A stretch of DNA of 64,000 nt from AC-32 sp963765785 (GCA_963765785.1 CAVXXW010000022.1:124001-188000); one strand, 5' to 3'. Numbered from the stretch's first letter, positions 48,455 through 57,305 are shown. Program-made: numbers and translations. The notes: a model not told the origin generated them from the sequence alone.

Positions 48455-49149
48455 CGCCCGCCGAAGCGGCGGCGGCGCTGGGCGTAGGCGGCGAGCGCGT
48501 GCTCGAGGTCGGCGGCGCCGAAATCGGGCCAGAGCGTCTCGACGAAGACGAGCTCCGCGTAGGCGAGCTGCCAGAGCAGGAAGTTCGAGATGCGGAGCTC
48601 GCCGCTCGTGCGGATGAGCAGGTCCGGGTCGGGCAGCTCCGGCGCGTACAGGTTCGCGCGCAGCGAGTCCTCGTCCGGCTCGGTGCCGGTCTCGACCAGT
48701 CGCCGCGCCGCCGCGACGAGCTCCGCGCGGCCGCCGTAGTCGAAGGCGATCCAGAGGTTGAGCCGGTCGTTGTGCGCCGTCCCCTCCTCGAGCTCCTCCA
48801 TCTGCTCCCGCAGCTCGTCCGGCGCGCGGTCGCGGCGGCCGAGGAAGCGGGCGCGCACGCCTTGGCGCGCGAGGTCGGGCAGCTCGCGCTCGATCGTCTC
48901 GCCGAAGATCTCCATCAGCGACGCGACCTCCTCGTCCGGGCGCGACCAGTTCTCCGTCGAGAAGGCGTAGACGACGAGCGTCTCGACCCCGAGGTCGATC
49001 GCGGCCTCGACCGTTCGCCGCAGGGCCCGCGTCCCCGCGCGGTGGCCCTCCGCGACCGGCAGGCCGCGGCGCTCCGCCCAGCGGCCGTTGCCGTCCATGA
49101 TGATCGCGACGGTGCGGGCCAGCTCGTCGCGCTGCTGTTCGTCCACCAC
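48451..49149 (-). CDS. uppS: Isoprenyl (undecaprenyl) diphosphate synthase
   Basis: 232 residues, cis-prenyltransferase family. IMDGNGRWAERRGLP with the catalytic Asp19, EGHRAGTRALRR, VYAFSTENWSRP, and the C-terminal ELPDPDLLIRTSGELRISNFLLWQLAYAEL signature. Produces the polyprenyl carrier for peptidoglycan. The two genes downstream (cdsA, dxr) complete the envelope-precursor set. Confidence 0.95.
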   Translation of the reverse strand: MVDEQQRDELARTVAIIMDGNGRWAERRGLPVAEGHRAGTRALRRTVEAAIDLGVETLVVYAFSTENWSRPDEEVASLMEIFGETIERELPDLARQGVRARFLGRRDRAPDELREQMEELEEGTAHNDRLNLWIAFDYGGRAELVAAARRLVETGTEPDEDSLRANLYAPELPDPDLLIRTSGELRISNFLLWQLAYAELVFVETLWPDFGAADLEHALAAYAQRRRRFGGR

Positions 49150-49174
49150 TAGCTGGTCTGGCGCATGCAGTGCG

Positions 49175-49735
49175 TCAGACCTCCATGATCTCGGCTTCCT
49201 TGCGCTTCAGCAGCTCGTCGATCTCGTTGACGTGCTCGTCGGTGAGCTTCTGGACGCGCTCCTCCGCGCGGTGCTCCTCGTCGCTGCCGACCTCGCCCTT
49301 GTCGACGAGCTCCTTCAAGTGGTGGATCGCGTCGCGGCGAACGTTGCGGATGGCGACCTTGCCCTCCTCGGCCATGTGGCGGACGACCTTGACGAGGTCC
49401 TTGCGCCGCTCCTCGGTCAGCTGCGGGATCGGCAGGCGGATCAGCTTGCCGTCGTTCGAGGGCGTCAGACCGAGGTCGGACTCCTGGATCGCCCGCTCGA
49501 TGGTCGCGACCGAGTTCGGGTCGAACGGCTGGATGGTCAGCATCCGCGGCTCGGGCGCGCTGATCGTCGCCAGCTGCTTGAGCGGCGTCTGCTGCCCGTA
49601 GTAGTCGATCTGCACGCGGTCGAGCAGGGCCGGGGACGCGCGGCCGGTGCGCAGCGTCGAGAACTCGCCTTGCGCCGCTTCGACGGACTTGTGCATCCGC
49701 CGCTCCGCGTCCTGAATCAGGTCATCGATCGCCAT
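49175..49735 (-). CDS. frr: Ribosome recycling factor
   Basis: 186 residues, normal length. Begins with DLIQDAERRMHKSVEAAQGEFSTLRTGRASPALLDRVQIDYYGQ-type sequence and has IRNVRRDA and LTDEHVNEIDELLKRKEAEIMEV at the C-terminus. Splits post-termination ribosomes with EF-G. ATG start preceded by GGAGG. Confidence 0.96.
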   Translation of the reverse strand: MAIDDLIQDAERRMHKSVEAAQGEFSTLRTGRASPALLDRVQIDYYGQQTPLKQLATISAPEPRMLTIQPFDPNSVATIERAIQESDLGLTPSNDGKLIRLPIPQLTEERRKDLVKVVRHMAEEGKVAIRNVRRDAIHHLKELVDKGEVGSDEEHRAEERVQKLTDEHVNEIDELLKRKEAEIMEV

Positions 49736-49752
49736 TTCCGGCCTCCTCGGTG

Positions 49753-50508
49753 TCAGGGGGTCGAGACGATGGTGCCGACCCGCTCGCCGTGCACGACTCT
49801 ACGGATGTTTCCGGCTTCGAGGGCGAAGACGTAGATCGGCAGCTCGTTGTCCATGCAGAGGGACAGCGCCGTCGTGTCCATCACCTTCAGACCGCGCTCG
49901 ATCGCCTCCAGGTGCGTCAGCCGCGGCAGCAGCTTGGCGTCGGGATCGGTGCGTGGGTCACCGTCGAGCACGCCCTCGACGCCGTTCTTCGCCATCAGGA
50001 TCGCCTCGGCGTTGATCTCCAGCGCGCGCAGCGCCGCCGCGGTGTCCGTCGTGAAGAACGGGTTGCCGGTGCCGGCCGCGAAGATGACGATGCGGCCCTT
50101 CTCGAGATGCCGGATCGCCCGGCGGCGGATGTACGGCTCGGCAACCTCGGCCGCGGCCAGCGCCGAAAGTACGCGCGTATGGGCGCCGCGGTGCTCGAGT
50201 GCATCCTGCAGGGCGAGCGCGTTCAGCAGCGTCGCGAGCATGCCGGCGTAGTCGGCAGTGGCGCGGTCCATCCCCTCGGCCGCGGCCTCGATGCCGCGGT
50301 AGATGTTCCCCGCGCCGACGACGACCGCCAGCTCGACGCCTTCCAGCTGCACGTCGACGATCTCGCCGGCCAGGGCCGAGATGCGCTCCGGGTCGAGCCC
50401 GTACTCCTGCTCGCCCATCAGCGCCTCGCCGGAGAGCTTGAGGAGCATGCGCCGGAACGCGCCGCCTACCTCTCGGCCGGCGGTGCCGGCGGGAGCCGTC
50501 TCGGTCAC
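49753..50508 (-). CDS. pyrH: Uridylate kinase
   Basis: 251 residues, hexameric bacterial UMP kinase of the amino-acid-kinase fold. MLLKLSGEALMG, VVVGAGNIYRG, GTGNPFFTTDTAAALRA and KNGVEGVLDGDP are visible. GTG start 50508 overlaps the tsf stop as GTGA. Confidence 0.95.
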   Translation of the reverse strand: MTETAPAGTAGREVGGAFRRMLLKLSGEALMGEQEYGLDPERISALAGEIVDVQLEGVELAVVVGAGNIYRGIEAAAEGMDRATADYAGMLATLLNALALQDALEHRGAHTRVLSALAAAEVAEPYIRRRAIRHLEKGRIVIFAAGTGNPFFTTDTAAALRALEINAEAILMAKNGVEGVLDGDPRTDPDAKLLPRLTHLEAIERGLKVMDTTALSLCMDNELPIYVFALEAGNIRRVVHGERVGTIVSTP

Positions 50509-51308
50509 TCGGCGAGCGCGTAGCGGACGAACTCGAGCACCTCGAGCCCGGCCTCTTCGAGCGCCTTGGCGACCGTCTGCGACGGGTCGTGGATCCACGA
50601 CTGCTCGCTCAGCGCGACGCTCGAGAGGAACTCCTTGCGCAGGCGGCCCTCGACGATCTTGGCGCGGACGTCCTTGGGCTTCGACTGCACGTCGGGCTGG
50701 TTCTCGTAGATTGCGCGCTCGCTCGCCAGCTCGTCCTCGGGCACCTCTTCCACGCTGCGGTAGCGCGGCGCCGCGAACGAGATGTGCATCGCGAGCCTCC
50801 GTGCGGCGGCGCCGTCGGCGCCCTTCGCCCGCAGGAGCACGCCGATCTTGTTCGCCGGCGGGTGCACGTACTCGGCGAGAAGCTCACCGTCGCCCGCCTC
50901 CATGCGGGCGGAGCCGGCGATCTCGACGTTCTCGCCGATGCGGCCGATCAGCTCGAGCCGGCGCTCGTCGAGCGCCGTGAGGCCGTCGGGGCCCTCGCTC
51001 TCGACTGCCTCGAGCGACGCCTCGGCGAACGAGAGAAACTCATCGTTCTTCGAGACCGGCTCGGTCTCGCAGCCGACGGCGACGATCGCGCCGACGTTCC
51101 CCGAGACGGTCGCGAGCACCTCACCCTCGGTGGTGGCTCGGCCGGCCTTCTTGCCGGCGGCGGCCAGGCCCTGCTCGCGCAGCAGCCGCTGCGCGGCCTC
51201 GACGTCTCCCCCGGTCTCCTCGAGCGCACGCTTGGCGGCCATCATCCCCGCGCCGGTGAGGTCGCGGAGCTCCTTGACGAGGCCGGCTGAGATCTGCACC
51301 TGGCTCAC
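50505..51308 (-). CDS. tsf: Elongation factor Ts
   Basis: 267 residues. The N-terminal UBA-like module (LVKELRDLTGAGMMAAKRALEETGGDVEAA) and the core EF-Tu-contacting motif (GCETEPVSKNDEF) are present, and the C-terminal region ends ALEEAGLEVLEFVRYALAE. Catalyses nucleotide exchange on EF-Tu. GTG 51308 follows GAGGAGGG and overlaps the rpsB stop. Confidence 0.96.
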   Translation of the reverse strand: MSQVQISAGLVKELRDLTGAGMMAAKRALEETGGDVEAAQRLLREQGLAAAGKKAGRATTEGEVLATVSGNVGAIVAVGCETEPVSKNDEFLSFAEASLEAVESEGPDGLTALDERRLELIGRIGENVEIAGSARMEAGDGELLAEYVHPPANKIGVLLRAKGADGAAARRLAMHISFAAPRYRSVEEVPEDELASERAIYENQPDVQSKPKDVRAKIVEGRLRKEFLSSVALSEQSWIHDPSQTVAKALEEAGLEVLEFVRYALAE

Positions 51309-52162
51309 GTGCCCTCCTCCTGGCTCGGCGTGTCGGGAACGGGGACGGGCTCCGGCTCGGCCGCAGCTTCGGGCGCAGGCTCCGGCGCAGCTTCGGGCGC
51401 AGGCTCCGGTGCGGCCTCGGGCTCGGCGGGAGCCTCCTGCGGCTCGGCCTTCTCGGCCGCGGGAGCGAAGTCCGCAGGCGTCGCGCGCTGCTTGCCCTCG
51501 GCGACCGCCTCGCCAAGGGCGCGCACGACGAGGCTGCACGAGCGGATCGCGTCGTCGTTCCCCGGGATGACGAAGTCGGCCTCGTCGGGGTCGCAGTTGG
51601 TGTCGACCAGCGCGATCACCGGGATGTTGAGCCGCCGCGCCTCGCGAACGGCGAGCTGCTCCTTGCGCAGGTCGATGATCACGACCGCGTCCGGCTGGCG
51701 GCGCATGTCGGCGACGCCGCCGAGGTTCGCCTCGAGCTTCTCGAGCTCGCCCTGCAGCGAGATCCGCTCCTTGGGCGGGAGCAGGTCGAGCTGGCCCTCC
51801 TCCTTCAGGCGGCGCAGCTCGTGCAGGTGCTCGATGCGCTCGGCGATCGTGCGCCAGTTCGTGAGCAGGCCGCCGAGCCAGCGGTGGTTCACGTACGGCA
51901 TGCCCGTCCGCTTGGCCTCCTCCTCGACCGAGTCCTGCGCCTGCTTCTTGGTGCCGACGAAGAGGACGGTCCCGCCGCGCTCGGCGAGGTTGCGGACGAA
52001 CGACTGCGCCTCGTCCAGCGACTCCGCGGTCTTCTGCAGGTCGATGATGTAGATCCCGCCGCGCTCGCCGAAGATGAACCTGCGCATCTTCGGGTTCCAG
52101 CGGCGCGTCTGGTGGCCGAAATGGACACCGGCCTCCAGGAGTTCTCGCATGCTGACTGCCAT
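51305..52162 (-). CDS. rpsB: 30S ribosomal protein S2 with a long acidic Pro/Ala/Glu tail
   Basis: 285 residues from ATG 52162 (GGAAGG site). The conserved S2 core runs to about residue 228 (LLEAGVHFGHQTRRWNPKM, NHRWLGGLLTNW, ALVDTNCDPDEADFVIPGNDDA). The last 55 residues are a degenerate EPAPEAAPEP repeat, an actinobacterial-style extension without known function. First gene of the operon, divergent from a GGDEF gene. Confidence 0.96.
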   Translation of the reverse strand: MAVSMRELLEAGVHFGHQTRRWNPKMRRFIFGERGGIYIIDLQKTAESLDEAQSFVRNLAERGGTVLFVGTKKQAQDSVEEEAKRTGMPYVNHRWLGGLLTNWRTIAERIEHLHELRRLKEEGQLDLLPPKERISLQGELEKLEANLGGVADMRRQPDAVVIIDLRKEQLAVREARRLNIPVIALVDTNCDPDEADFVIPGNDDAIRSCSLVVRALGEAVAEGKQRATPADFAPAAEKAEPQEAPAEPEAAPEPAPEAAPEPAPEAAAEPEPVPVPDTPSQEEGT

Positions 52163-52329
52163 CTCGTTCCTTCCGTGGTTGGATGAGGTGCGCCGACGGG
52201 GACTGGTGGAACCGGCCTCAGAAGCCGGCACCGCCACCTGCCCGGATCGCCGGGTCGGGGACGAAAAGCGCGGAGATTGTAGCGGTAGGCTCAGGTTTGG
52301 GCGTCCGCGCACGGATCCATGATGGTGCC

Positions 52330-53277
52330 GTGAGCATGCGCGAAGCATCCGCGCTCGAGGAGCTCTCGGCCGAGATCCGGGCATCGGCGTGGGAGCTCGC
52401 GCTCGCCGTCGTCGACGAAGGGCTCCTCGACGACCAGGTTCCGTCGCTGCAGCGCCTGGGGCGCCTCGGCCAGCTCGGAGACATGCCGACCTTCATCGCC
52501 GAGCTCGGCCGGGCGCTCGCCGACCCTCGCGCCCAAGACCGCGTCCACCACGGCTCCCCGCTCGCCGTCCAGGCCCGCGACCACGCGAGGCAGCGCGAGG
52601 CGTTCGGCTTCGCGCCGCGGGAGATCGTGACCGAGTTCCTGCTCCTGCGGCGCGTCCTCTGGCGCTTTGTGGCCGGTCGGGTCGCCGAGCTCGAGCCGGC
52701 GCACATGCTCGCGGCCGAGCAGCGCCTGAACACGACGATCGACCGGCTGGTCACAGAGTGCGTGGTCGCCTACTTCGACCGTGCCACCTCCGAGCTCGCC
52801 CACGAGGCGCGCCACGACCAGCTCACCGGCCTGCTTCACCACCAGACGTTCCTGCGCGAGCTCGACCTCGAGCTGGAGCGGGCGGCGCGCTACGGGCACG
52901 GCGTCGCGCTCGTTTTCCTCGACCTCGACCGCTTCAAGGAGATCAACGACACGCTCGGCCATCCGGCCGGCGACCGCGTACTCCAACGGCTCGGGGAGCT
53001 GCTACGCGACTCGCTGCGCGGCTCCGACCTCGCCGGGCGCATGGGCGGCGACGAGTTCGCCGCCTGCCTCGTCGAGGCGGACGAGGAAGCAGGCTCGCGG
53101 CTGATCGCCCGGCTGAACGACCGCGTCGACGAGTCGGTCGCGGCCGAGGAGCTGCCGTTGCAGTGCGCGTTCAGCGCCGGGCTCGCGCACTTCCCCGACG
53201 AAGCGACCGATGCCGACGCCCTGTTCCGGCTCGCCGACCAGCGTCTCTACGAGGCGAAGCGCGCCAGAGCCGCTTGA
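52330..53277 (+). CDS. Diguanylate cyclase with N-terminal RsbRD-like sensor domain
   Basis: 315 residues from GTG 52330 (ATG 52336 is an alternative). Residues 10-145 form a helical bundle resembling the RsbRD N-terminal domain (REIVTEFLLLRRVLWRFV is characteristic). A GGDEF domain follows with LDLDRFKEINDTLGH and an intact GGDEF in GRMGGDEFA. Predicted soluble c-di-GMP synthase. No RxxD inhibitory site is evident. Overlaps the convergent rluD by 31 bp. Confidence 0.85.
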   Translation: MSMREASALEELSAEIRASAWELALAVVDEGLLDDQVPSLQRLGRLGQLGDMPTFIAELGRALADPRAQDRVHHGSPLAVQARDHARQREAFGFAPREIVTEFLLLRRVLWRFVAGRVAELEPAHMLAAEQRLNTTIDRLVTECVVAYFDRATSELAHEARHDQLTGLLHHQTFLRELDLELERAARYGHGVALVFLDLDRFKEINDTLGHPAGDRVLQRLGELLRDSLRGSDLAGRMGGDEFAACLVEADEEAGSRLIARLNDRVDESVAAEELPLQCAFSAGLAHFPDEATDADALFRLADQRLYEAKRARAA

Positions 53278-54134
53278 AGCTCCGGCGGCAGCGGCGACTC
53301 GACCTCGACCGGCTCCCCCGTCACCGGGTGCGGGAACGCCAGGCGCCACGCGTGCAGGAACTGGCGCTTGAGCTGCTCGTCCGGCACGCCGTAGACCGGG
53401 TCGCCGACGACCGGCAGGCCGATTGCCGCCAGGTGGACGCGAATCTGGTGCGTCCGCCCGGTCTCGAGCCGGACGTCGAGCAACGCGTGGCGGCCGAGCA
53501 GCTCCTCGACCTCGAAGTGGGTCACGGCCTCACGCGGCGTGTCGGTGTCGAGCGAGTGCCGCGTCGGGTCCCGGCGGTCGCGGCCGATCGGCGCCTCGAT
53601 CCTTCCGGTCCACGACCGTGGCCGGCCGCGGACGACTGCCTTGTACCGTCGTTCGAGCGCGCGCTCGCGAACGAGCTGCTGCAACCGCTCGAACGCCTCG
53701 TCGGTCCGCGCGACCACCAACAGGCCCGAGGTGTCGCGGTCGAGCCGGTGCACGATCCCCGGCCGCTCCTCGTCATCGCCGCCTCCCGCGAGCCCGACCA
53801 GCCCATGCACGAGCGTGCCACTGGCGTGGCCGGGCGACGGGTGGACGACCACGCCGGCCGGCTTGTCGACGACCAGCACGTGCTCGTCCTCGTACGCGAT
53901 CCTGAGCGGCACGTCCTCGCGCCGGAGCTCGGCGGGCACCGGCTCGGCCACGGTGAGCTCGACCTCCTCCCCGCCCTCGAGCCGGTGGCTCTTCGGCCGG
54001 CGCTCGCCGTCGACCACCGCGCCGCCTTCCTCCAGGAGCCGCTCGGCGGCGGTACGCGAGCCGACCTCCGGCAGCGAAGCGAGGAAGCGATCGAGCCGCT
54101 CGCCCGCGGCCTTGGCCGGAACGCGGACTCTCAG
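53247..54134 (-). CDS. rluD: 23S rRNA pseudouridine synthase, RluD type, apparently starting at CTG
   Basis: 295 residues: S4 RNA-binding domain (about 8-70) and pseudouridine synthase domain with HRLDRDTSGLLV (catalytic Asp), LETGRTHQIRVHLA and GDPVYG. The homology begins at VRVPAKAAGERLDRFLA, and no ATG, GTG or TTG lies in frame nearby upstream; the lspA stop and a CTG overlap as CTGA (54134-54131), parallel to the ATGA/GTGA overlaps elsewhere. Otherwise initiation at an internal GTG would delete much of S4. Confidence 0.88.
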   Translation of the reverse strand: MRVRVPAKAAGERLDRFLASLPEVGSRTAAERLLEEGGAVVDGERRPKSHRLEGGEEVELTVAEPVPAELRREDVPLRIAYEDEHVLVVDKPAGVVVHPSPGHASGTLVHGLVGLAGGGDDEERPGIVHRLDRDTSGLLVVARTDEAFERLQQLVRERALERRYKAVVRGRPRSWTGRIEAPIGRDRRDPTRHSLDTDTPREAVTHFEVEELLGRHALLDVRLETGRTHQIRVHLAAIGLPVVGDPVYGVPDEQLKRQFLHAWRLAFPHPVTGEPVEVESPLPPELQAALARFAS

Positions 54135-54682
54135 CGGGGTCGTGTCTCGCCCAAGAGCAGCGTGACGAACAGGATCGCCACGCCGACGACGATGAAGCTG
54201 TCCGCGAGGTTGAACGCCGGCCAGTACTTCAGGTCGAGGAAGTCCGTCACATGCCCGAGCCGGATCCGGTCGATCAGATTCGAGGTCGAGCCGCCGATCA
54301 ACAGCCCGAGCGCGACCGGCAGCACCGGGTGCCGCGCGCCGGAGCGCGCGAAGTAGACGAGCATCCAGCCGACCGCCAGCGCGGTGAGCGCCGTCACGGC
54401 CGGCGTCGCGCTCGAGAAGAGCCCGAACGCGATTCCCGAGTTCTGCACGTGGTGGATCGAGAACGGCCCGAGCACGTGCAGCGACTCGTCGAACCCGAGC
54501 TGCGTCGAGACGATCAGCTTCGTCAGCTGGTCGGCCGCGATCGCCGCGAGCACGACCGCGCCGAGCCCGGCCCACTGAGGCGCACGCGCCGCCAGCGACC
54601 GCTCGGCGACCGAGACGGGCGTGAGTGCATCCGTGCTCGACCCCACGCGAACGTCGTACGTCCGCGGCGCAGGTTCGCTCAC
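54131..54682 (-). CDS. lspA: Lipoprotein signal peptidase
   Basis: 183 residues, four transmembrane helices. The aspartyl protease motifs are VQNSGIAFGL, GSTSNLIDRI (first Asp) and FNLADSFI (second Asp). Cleaves prolipoprotein signal peptides. GTG 54682 overlaps the traR stop as GTGA. Confidence 0.94.
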   Translation of the reverse strand: MSEPAPRTYDVRVGSSTDALTPVSVAERSLAARAPQWAGLGAVVLAAIAADQLTKLIVSTQLGFDESLHVLGPFSIHHVQNSGIAFGLFSSATPAVTALTALAVGWMLVYFARSGARHPVLPVALGLLIGGSTSNLIDRIRLGHVTDFLDLKYWPAFNLADSFIVVGVAILFVTLLLGETRPR

Positions 54683-55047
54683 GCGCGCTCCTGGAGGCGC
54701 TTGCAGTCGATGCAGAGGGTCGTCCACGGGATCGCCTCCAGCCGCTCGACCGGAATCTGCTCGCCGCGGTTGACACAGATGCCATACGTACCGTCCTCGA
54801 TCCGCTTCAGCGCGCCGTCGATCGCGGCGAGGGCGCGCTCGACGTTCTCCTCGAGCGTGTAGTCGAGCTCACGGTCGAAGGTCGAGGTCGCCATGTCCCC
54901 CGGGTGGTTGTCGCTCTGGATCTCCTCGCGGTCGTCCTCGATCTGGCCCTGGTCCTCCTGGTGCAGATAGTCGAGGGCCTCCTGCGCGCGCTGCCGCTCG
55001 TCCAGCAGGCGACGCTTGAAGTGCTCGCTGTCGATCGCGGTGCTCAC
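54679..55047 (-). CDS. TraR/DksA-family zinc-finger protein with a missing cysteine
   Basis: 122 residues. Coiled-coil-forming N-terminal half (about 8-80) and a C-terminal DksA C4-type segment GTYGICVNRGEQIPVERLEAIPWTTLCIDC. The expected second Cys is Arg94, leaving C91, C112, C115. Such proteins bind RNA polymerase through the secondary channel; the altered finger may bind zinc weakly or with a different ligand. Confidence 0.85.
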   Translation of the reverse strand: MSTAIDSEHFKRRLLDERQRAQEALDYLHQEDQGQIEDDREEIQSDNHPGDMATSTFDRELDYTLEENVERALAAIDGALKRIEDGTYGICVNRGEQIPVERLEAIPWTTLCIDCKRLQERA

Positions 55048-55322
55048 GAGGCCGCCTCGAGCCGGCGCTCGGTCTCCGCCCGGTCGATGCCTTCCATCCG
55101 GACGACCTTTTCCCTGGCCGACTGCCCGGAAACGATCGACAGCGACCGGCGCGGCAGCGAGAGCTCGCGAGCCAGCAGGTCGAGCACCGCGTCGTTCGCG
55201 CGGCCGCCTTCTGGCGGCGCCGCGACGCGCACCTTCCAGCCCTCGCCGTGGCGGCCGACCAGCTCGTTCCGCCGCGCCCCCGGGGAGACGCGGAGCCGCA
55301 CGCGCGTCGAGGGCTCCGCCAT
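55044..55322 (-). CDS. DUF167 (YggU-family) protein
   Basis: 92 residues with the family pattern RVRLRVSPGARRNEL, KVRVAAPPEGGRANDAVLDLLARELSLPRRSLSIVSGQSAREKVV. Small alpha/beta protein of unknown function, commonly encoded next to yggT. Coupled to the traR-like gene by four bases. Confidence 0.9.
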   Translation of the reverse strand: MAEPSTRVRLRVSPGARRNELVGRHGEGWKVRVAAPPEGGRANDAVLDLLARELSLPRRSLSIVSGQSAREKVVRMEGIDRAETERRLEAAS

Positions 55323-55350
55323 GAGGCCAGTATAAGTTCGACAGTCGGGG

Positions 55351-55779
55351 TCAGGCGGCCTGCGACTCTGCGTCCGCGTCGTCGACTGCGTCGAGTGCTG
55401 CCTCCAGCAGCGCGCGCACCTTGCGGGCCTCGGCGAGCAGGCGCTCGCGCTCGGCGGCCGCAGCCCGCGTGACCGCCCGCGCCTCGGCGTGCGCCTCCTC
55501 GACCACGAGGGTTGCCTCGCGCTTCGCTTGGTCCTTCAGCTCGTGCGCTGAGCGCTCGGCGGACACGAGCGTCGTCCGCAGCAGCGTCTCGAGGTCGCGG
55601 TGCCGGGCGAGCTCGCCCTCGAGCTGCTCGATCCGGTCGGCGAAGTCGGCGCGCTGCCGCCAGACCTCCTCGAACGAGTCCGCGGTCTCGCGGATCAGGT
55701 CGTCGACGGGGCTGCGGCGGTAGCCGAACAGGCCCCGCCTGAGGCGTATGTGGTGGAGCTCGACGGGTGTGATGGTCAT
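55351..55779 (-). CDS. DivIVA-domain protein
   Basis: 142 residues. The membrane-binding N-terminus has ITPVELHHIRLRRGLFGYRRSPVDDLI, and the rest is a continuous coiled coil (about 40-125) with Ala/Arg/Glu heptads. DivIVA proteins mark poles or septa in Gram-positive cells; this one is short, as in the Wag31-related accessory forms. Neighbours yggT and sepF support a division role. Confidence 0.88.
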   Translation of the reverse strand: MTITPVELHHIRLRRGLFGYRRSPVDDLIRETADSFEEVWRQRADFADRIEQLEGELARHRDLETLLRTTLVSAERSAHELKDQAKREATLVVEEAHAEARAVTRAAAAERERLLAEARKVRALLEAALDAVDDADAESQAA

Positions 55780-55790
55780 GGCGTCCTCCT

Positions 55791-56093
55791 CTATGAGTAG
55801 TGGGCGAAGAGCGCGTCGATCACGCGCATGAGCGCGACGAGCGCGAGGATGGCCACGACCGGCGAGAAGTCGAGCGGGCCCAGCGCCGGCAGGATCCGCC
55901 GGAAGATCCGCAGGTACGGCTCGCAGACGTCGCGCAGGAAGTCCGAGATCCGCCGCACCCAGATCGAGTACGGCAGCCGCACCCAGGAGGTGAGGATGTA
56001 CACGAAGATCAACAGGATGTAGACCCAGAGGAACGTGTCGATCAGCGTGTTCGCGGTCGACGCGGCGTCTGCCAGCGCAACGGTGGCCATCAC
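55791..56093 (-). CDS. YggT-family membrane protein
   Basis: 100 residues with two hydrophobic regions (about 12-38 and 72-95) flanking the family motif YILTSWVRLPYSIW ... FLRDVCEPYLRIFRRILPALGPLDFSPVVAILAL. Usually found between sepF and divIVA in Gram-positives, as here; exact function unknown. Confidence 0.92.
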   Translation of the reverse strand: MMATVALADAASTANTLIDTFLWVYILLIFVYILTSWVRLPYSIWVRRISDFLRDVCEPYLRIFRRILPALGPLDFSPVVAILALVALMRVIDALFAHYS

Positions 56094-56129
56094 GCGTGAG
56101 TTCGGCCCGTCACGCCGGTTTCCTGGAGG

Positions 56130-56693
56130 TCAGGCCTGGTTGAAGAACCCGCCGCGCTCGAGCAAGCGGGCACGCTCTTCGGCTGAGACCTGCACGTTTC
56201 GCGGCGTGAGCAGGAACACCTTGTCCGCGACGCGCTGCATGCCGCCGTCGAGGGCGTAGCTGAGCCCGCTCGTGAAGTCGATCAGCCGCTTCGAGAGCTC
56301 CTGGTCGGCACCCTGCAGGTTGAGGATCACCGGGATCCCGTCCTTGAACTTGTCCGCGATCTGCTGCGCGTCGTTGAAGCTGCGCGGCACGACGAGGTGC
56401 ACCTGCACGGACGGGATCGCCCGCATCGGCGCTGGCGTCTCGGCCGGGCGGCGGTTGCTGTTGCGCGGCCGCAGCACCGCGGTCTGCGGCGCGCCGTCCT
56501 CTGGATCGGGATCGGTCCAGTCGTCGAGATCACGCTGTCTGCCCCGCGGCGTTAAGCGCCGGACGTTCGGGCGCTCGCTGTAGGTGCGCTCGAGATCCTC
56601 CTCGGTGAGATAGCCGTCCTCGTCCCACTCGTCGTCCTCTTCCGCGATCCCGAAGTAGACGAGCGTCCGGTTCCAAACGTCTGCAAATCCCAT
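56130..56693 (-). CDS. sepF: Cell division protein SepF
   Basis: 187 residues. An N-terminal amphipathic segment (GFADVWNRTLVYFGI), a variable acidic linker, and the C-terminal SepF domain (VVPRSFNDAQQIADKFKDGIPVILNLQGADQELSKRLIDFTSGLSYALDG). It tethers FtsZ to the membrane. Between yggS and yggT as in other Gram-positives. Confidence 0.95.
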   Translation of the reverse strand: MGFADVWNRTLVYFGIAEEDDEWDEDGYLTEEDLERTYSERPNVRRLTPRGRQRDLDDWTDPDPEDGAPQTAVLRPRNSNRRPAETPAPMRAIPSVQVHLVVPRSFNDAQQIADKFKDGIPVILNLQGADQELSKRLIDFTSGLSYALDGGMQRVADKVFLLTPRNVQVSAEERARLLERGGFFNQA

Positions 56694-56705
56694 GAAAAAC
56701 GGATG

Positions 56706-57305
56706 TTACTTGGCGTAGAGCACGGACCCCAGCCGCACCATCGTGGCGCCTTCGTCGGCTGCGACGCGGTAGTCCTGGCTCGTCCCCATCGAGAGCTCGC
56801 GCAGGCCGTGCCGCTCCGCCAACTCGCGCAAACGGCGGAAATACGGGCGCGACTGCTCGGGGTCGTCGGTGAACGGCGGCATCGTCATCAGGCCGACGAT
56901 GTTCTCGTAGAGGCCGAGGAACTCCTCCAGGCCGCGCTCGGGAATCCCCGACTTCGACTCCTCGCCGGAGAGGTTGACCTCGACGAGCGCTGGGATCGTC
57001 AGTAGCCGGGCCGCAGACTCGCTCGCGAGCGAGTGGCAGAGCTCGCACAGCTCGTTCACGGTCTTCGCCTTGCGGCTCTGCAGGTGGCCGATGAAGTGCC
57101 ACCGGAACGCGTCGCCGTGGAGCGCATGCTTAGTCTCGAGGTCCTGCGCCCGGTTTTCGCCGACGACCTCGATCCCGGCCTCGGCCAGTGCCGGCAGGTC
57201 GGCCGGGTCGACGTACTTCGTCGCCGCGACGATCGTCACCTCCGGCCCGAGCTCGCTGCGAATTCGCTCGTAGTTGGCGGCGACTATCTCAGGCGATAAG
57301 GCCAA
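56706..57305 (-). CDS. yggS: PLP homeostasis protein (YggS/PLPBP family)
   Basis: 199 residues. Starts at TTG 57305, overlapping the pgeF end by 17 bp. PLP lysine in VTIVAATKYVDP (K30), VGENRAQDL, WHFIGHLQSRKAK, EVNLSGEESKSG and LSMGTSQDYRVAADEGATMVRLG. Shorter than many homologues by a loop after HSLASE. Controls free pyridoxal phosphate. Confidence 0.92.
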   Translation of the reverse strand: MALSPEIVAANYERIRSELGPEVTIVAATKYVDPADLPALAEAGIEVVGENRAQDLETKHALHGDAFRWHFIGHLQSRKAKTVNELCELCHSLASESAARLLTIPALVEVNLSGEESKSGIPERGLEEFLGLYENIVGLMTMPPFTDDPEQSRPYFRRLRELAERHGLRELSMGTSQDYRVAADEGATMVRLGSVLYAK

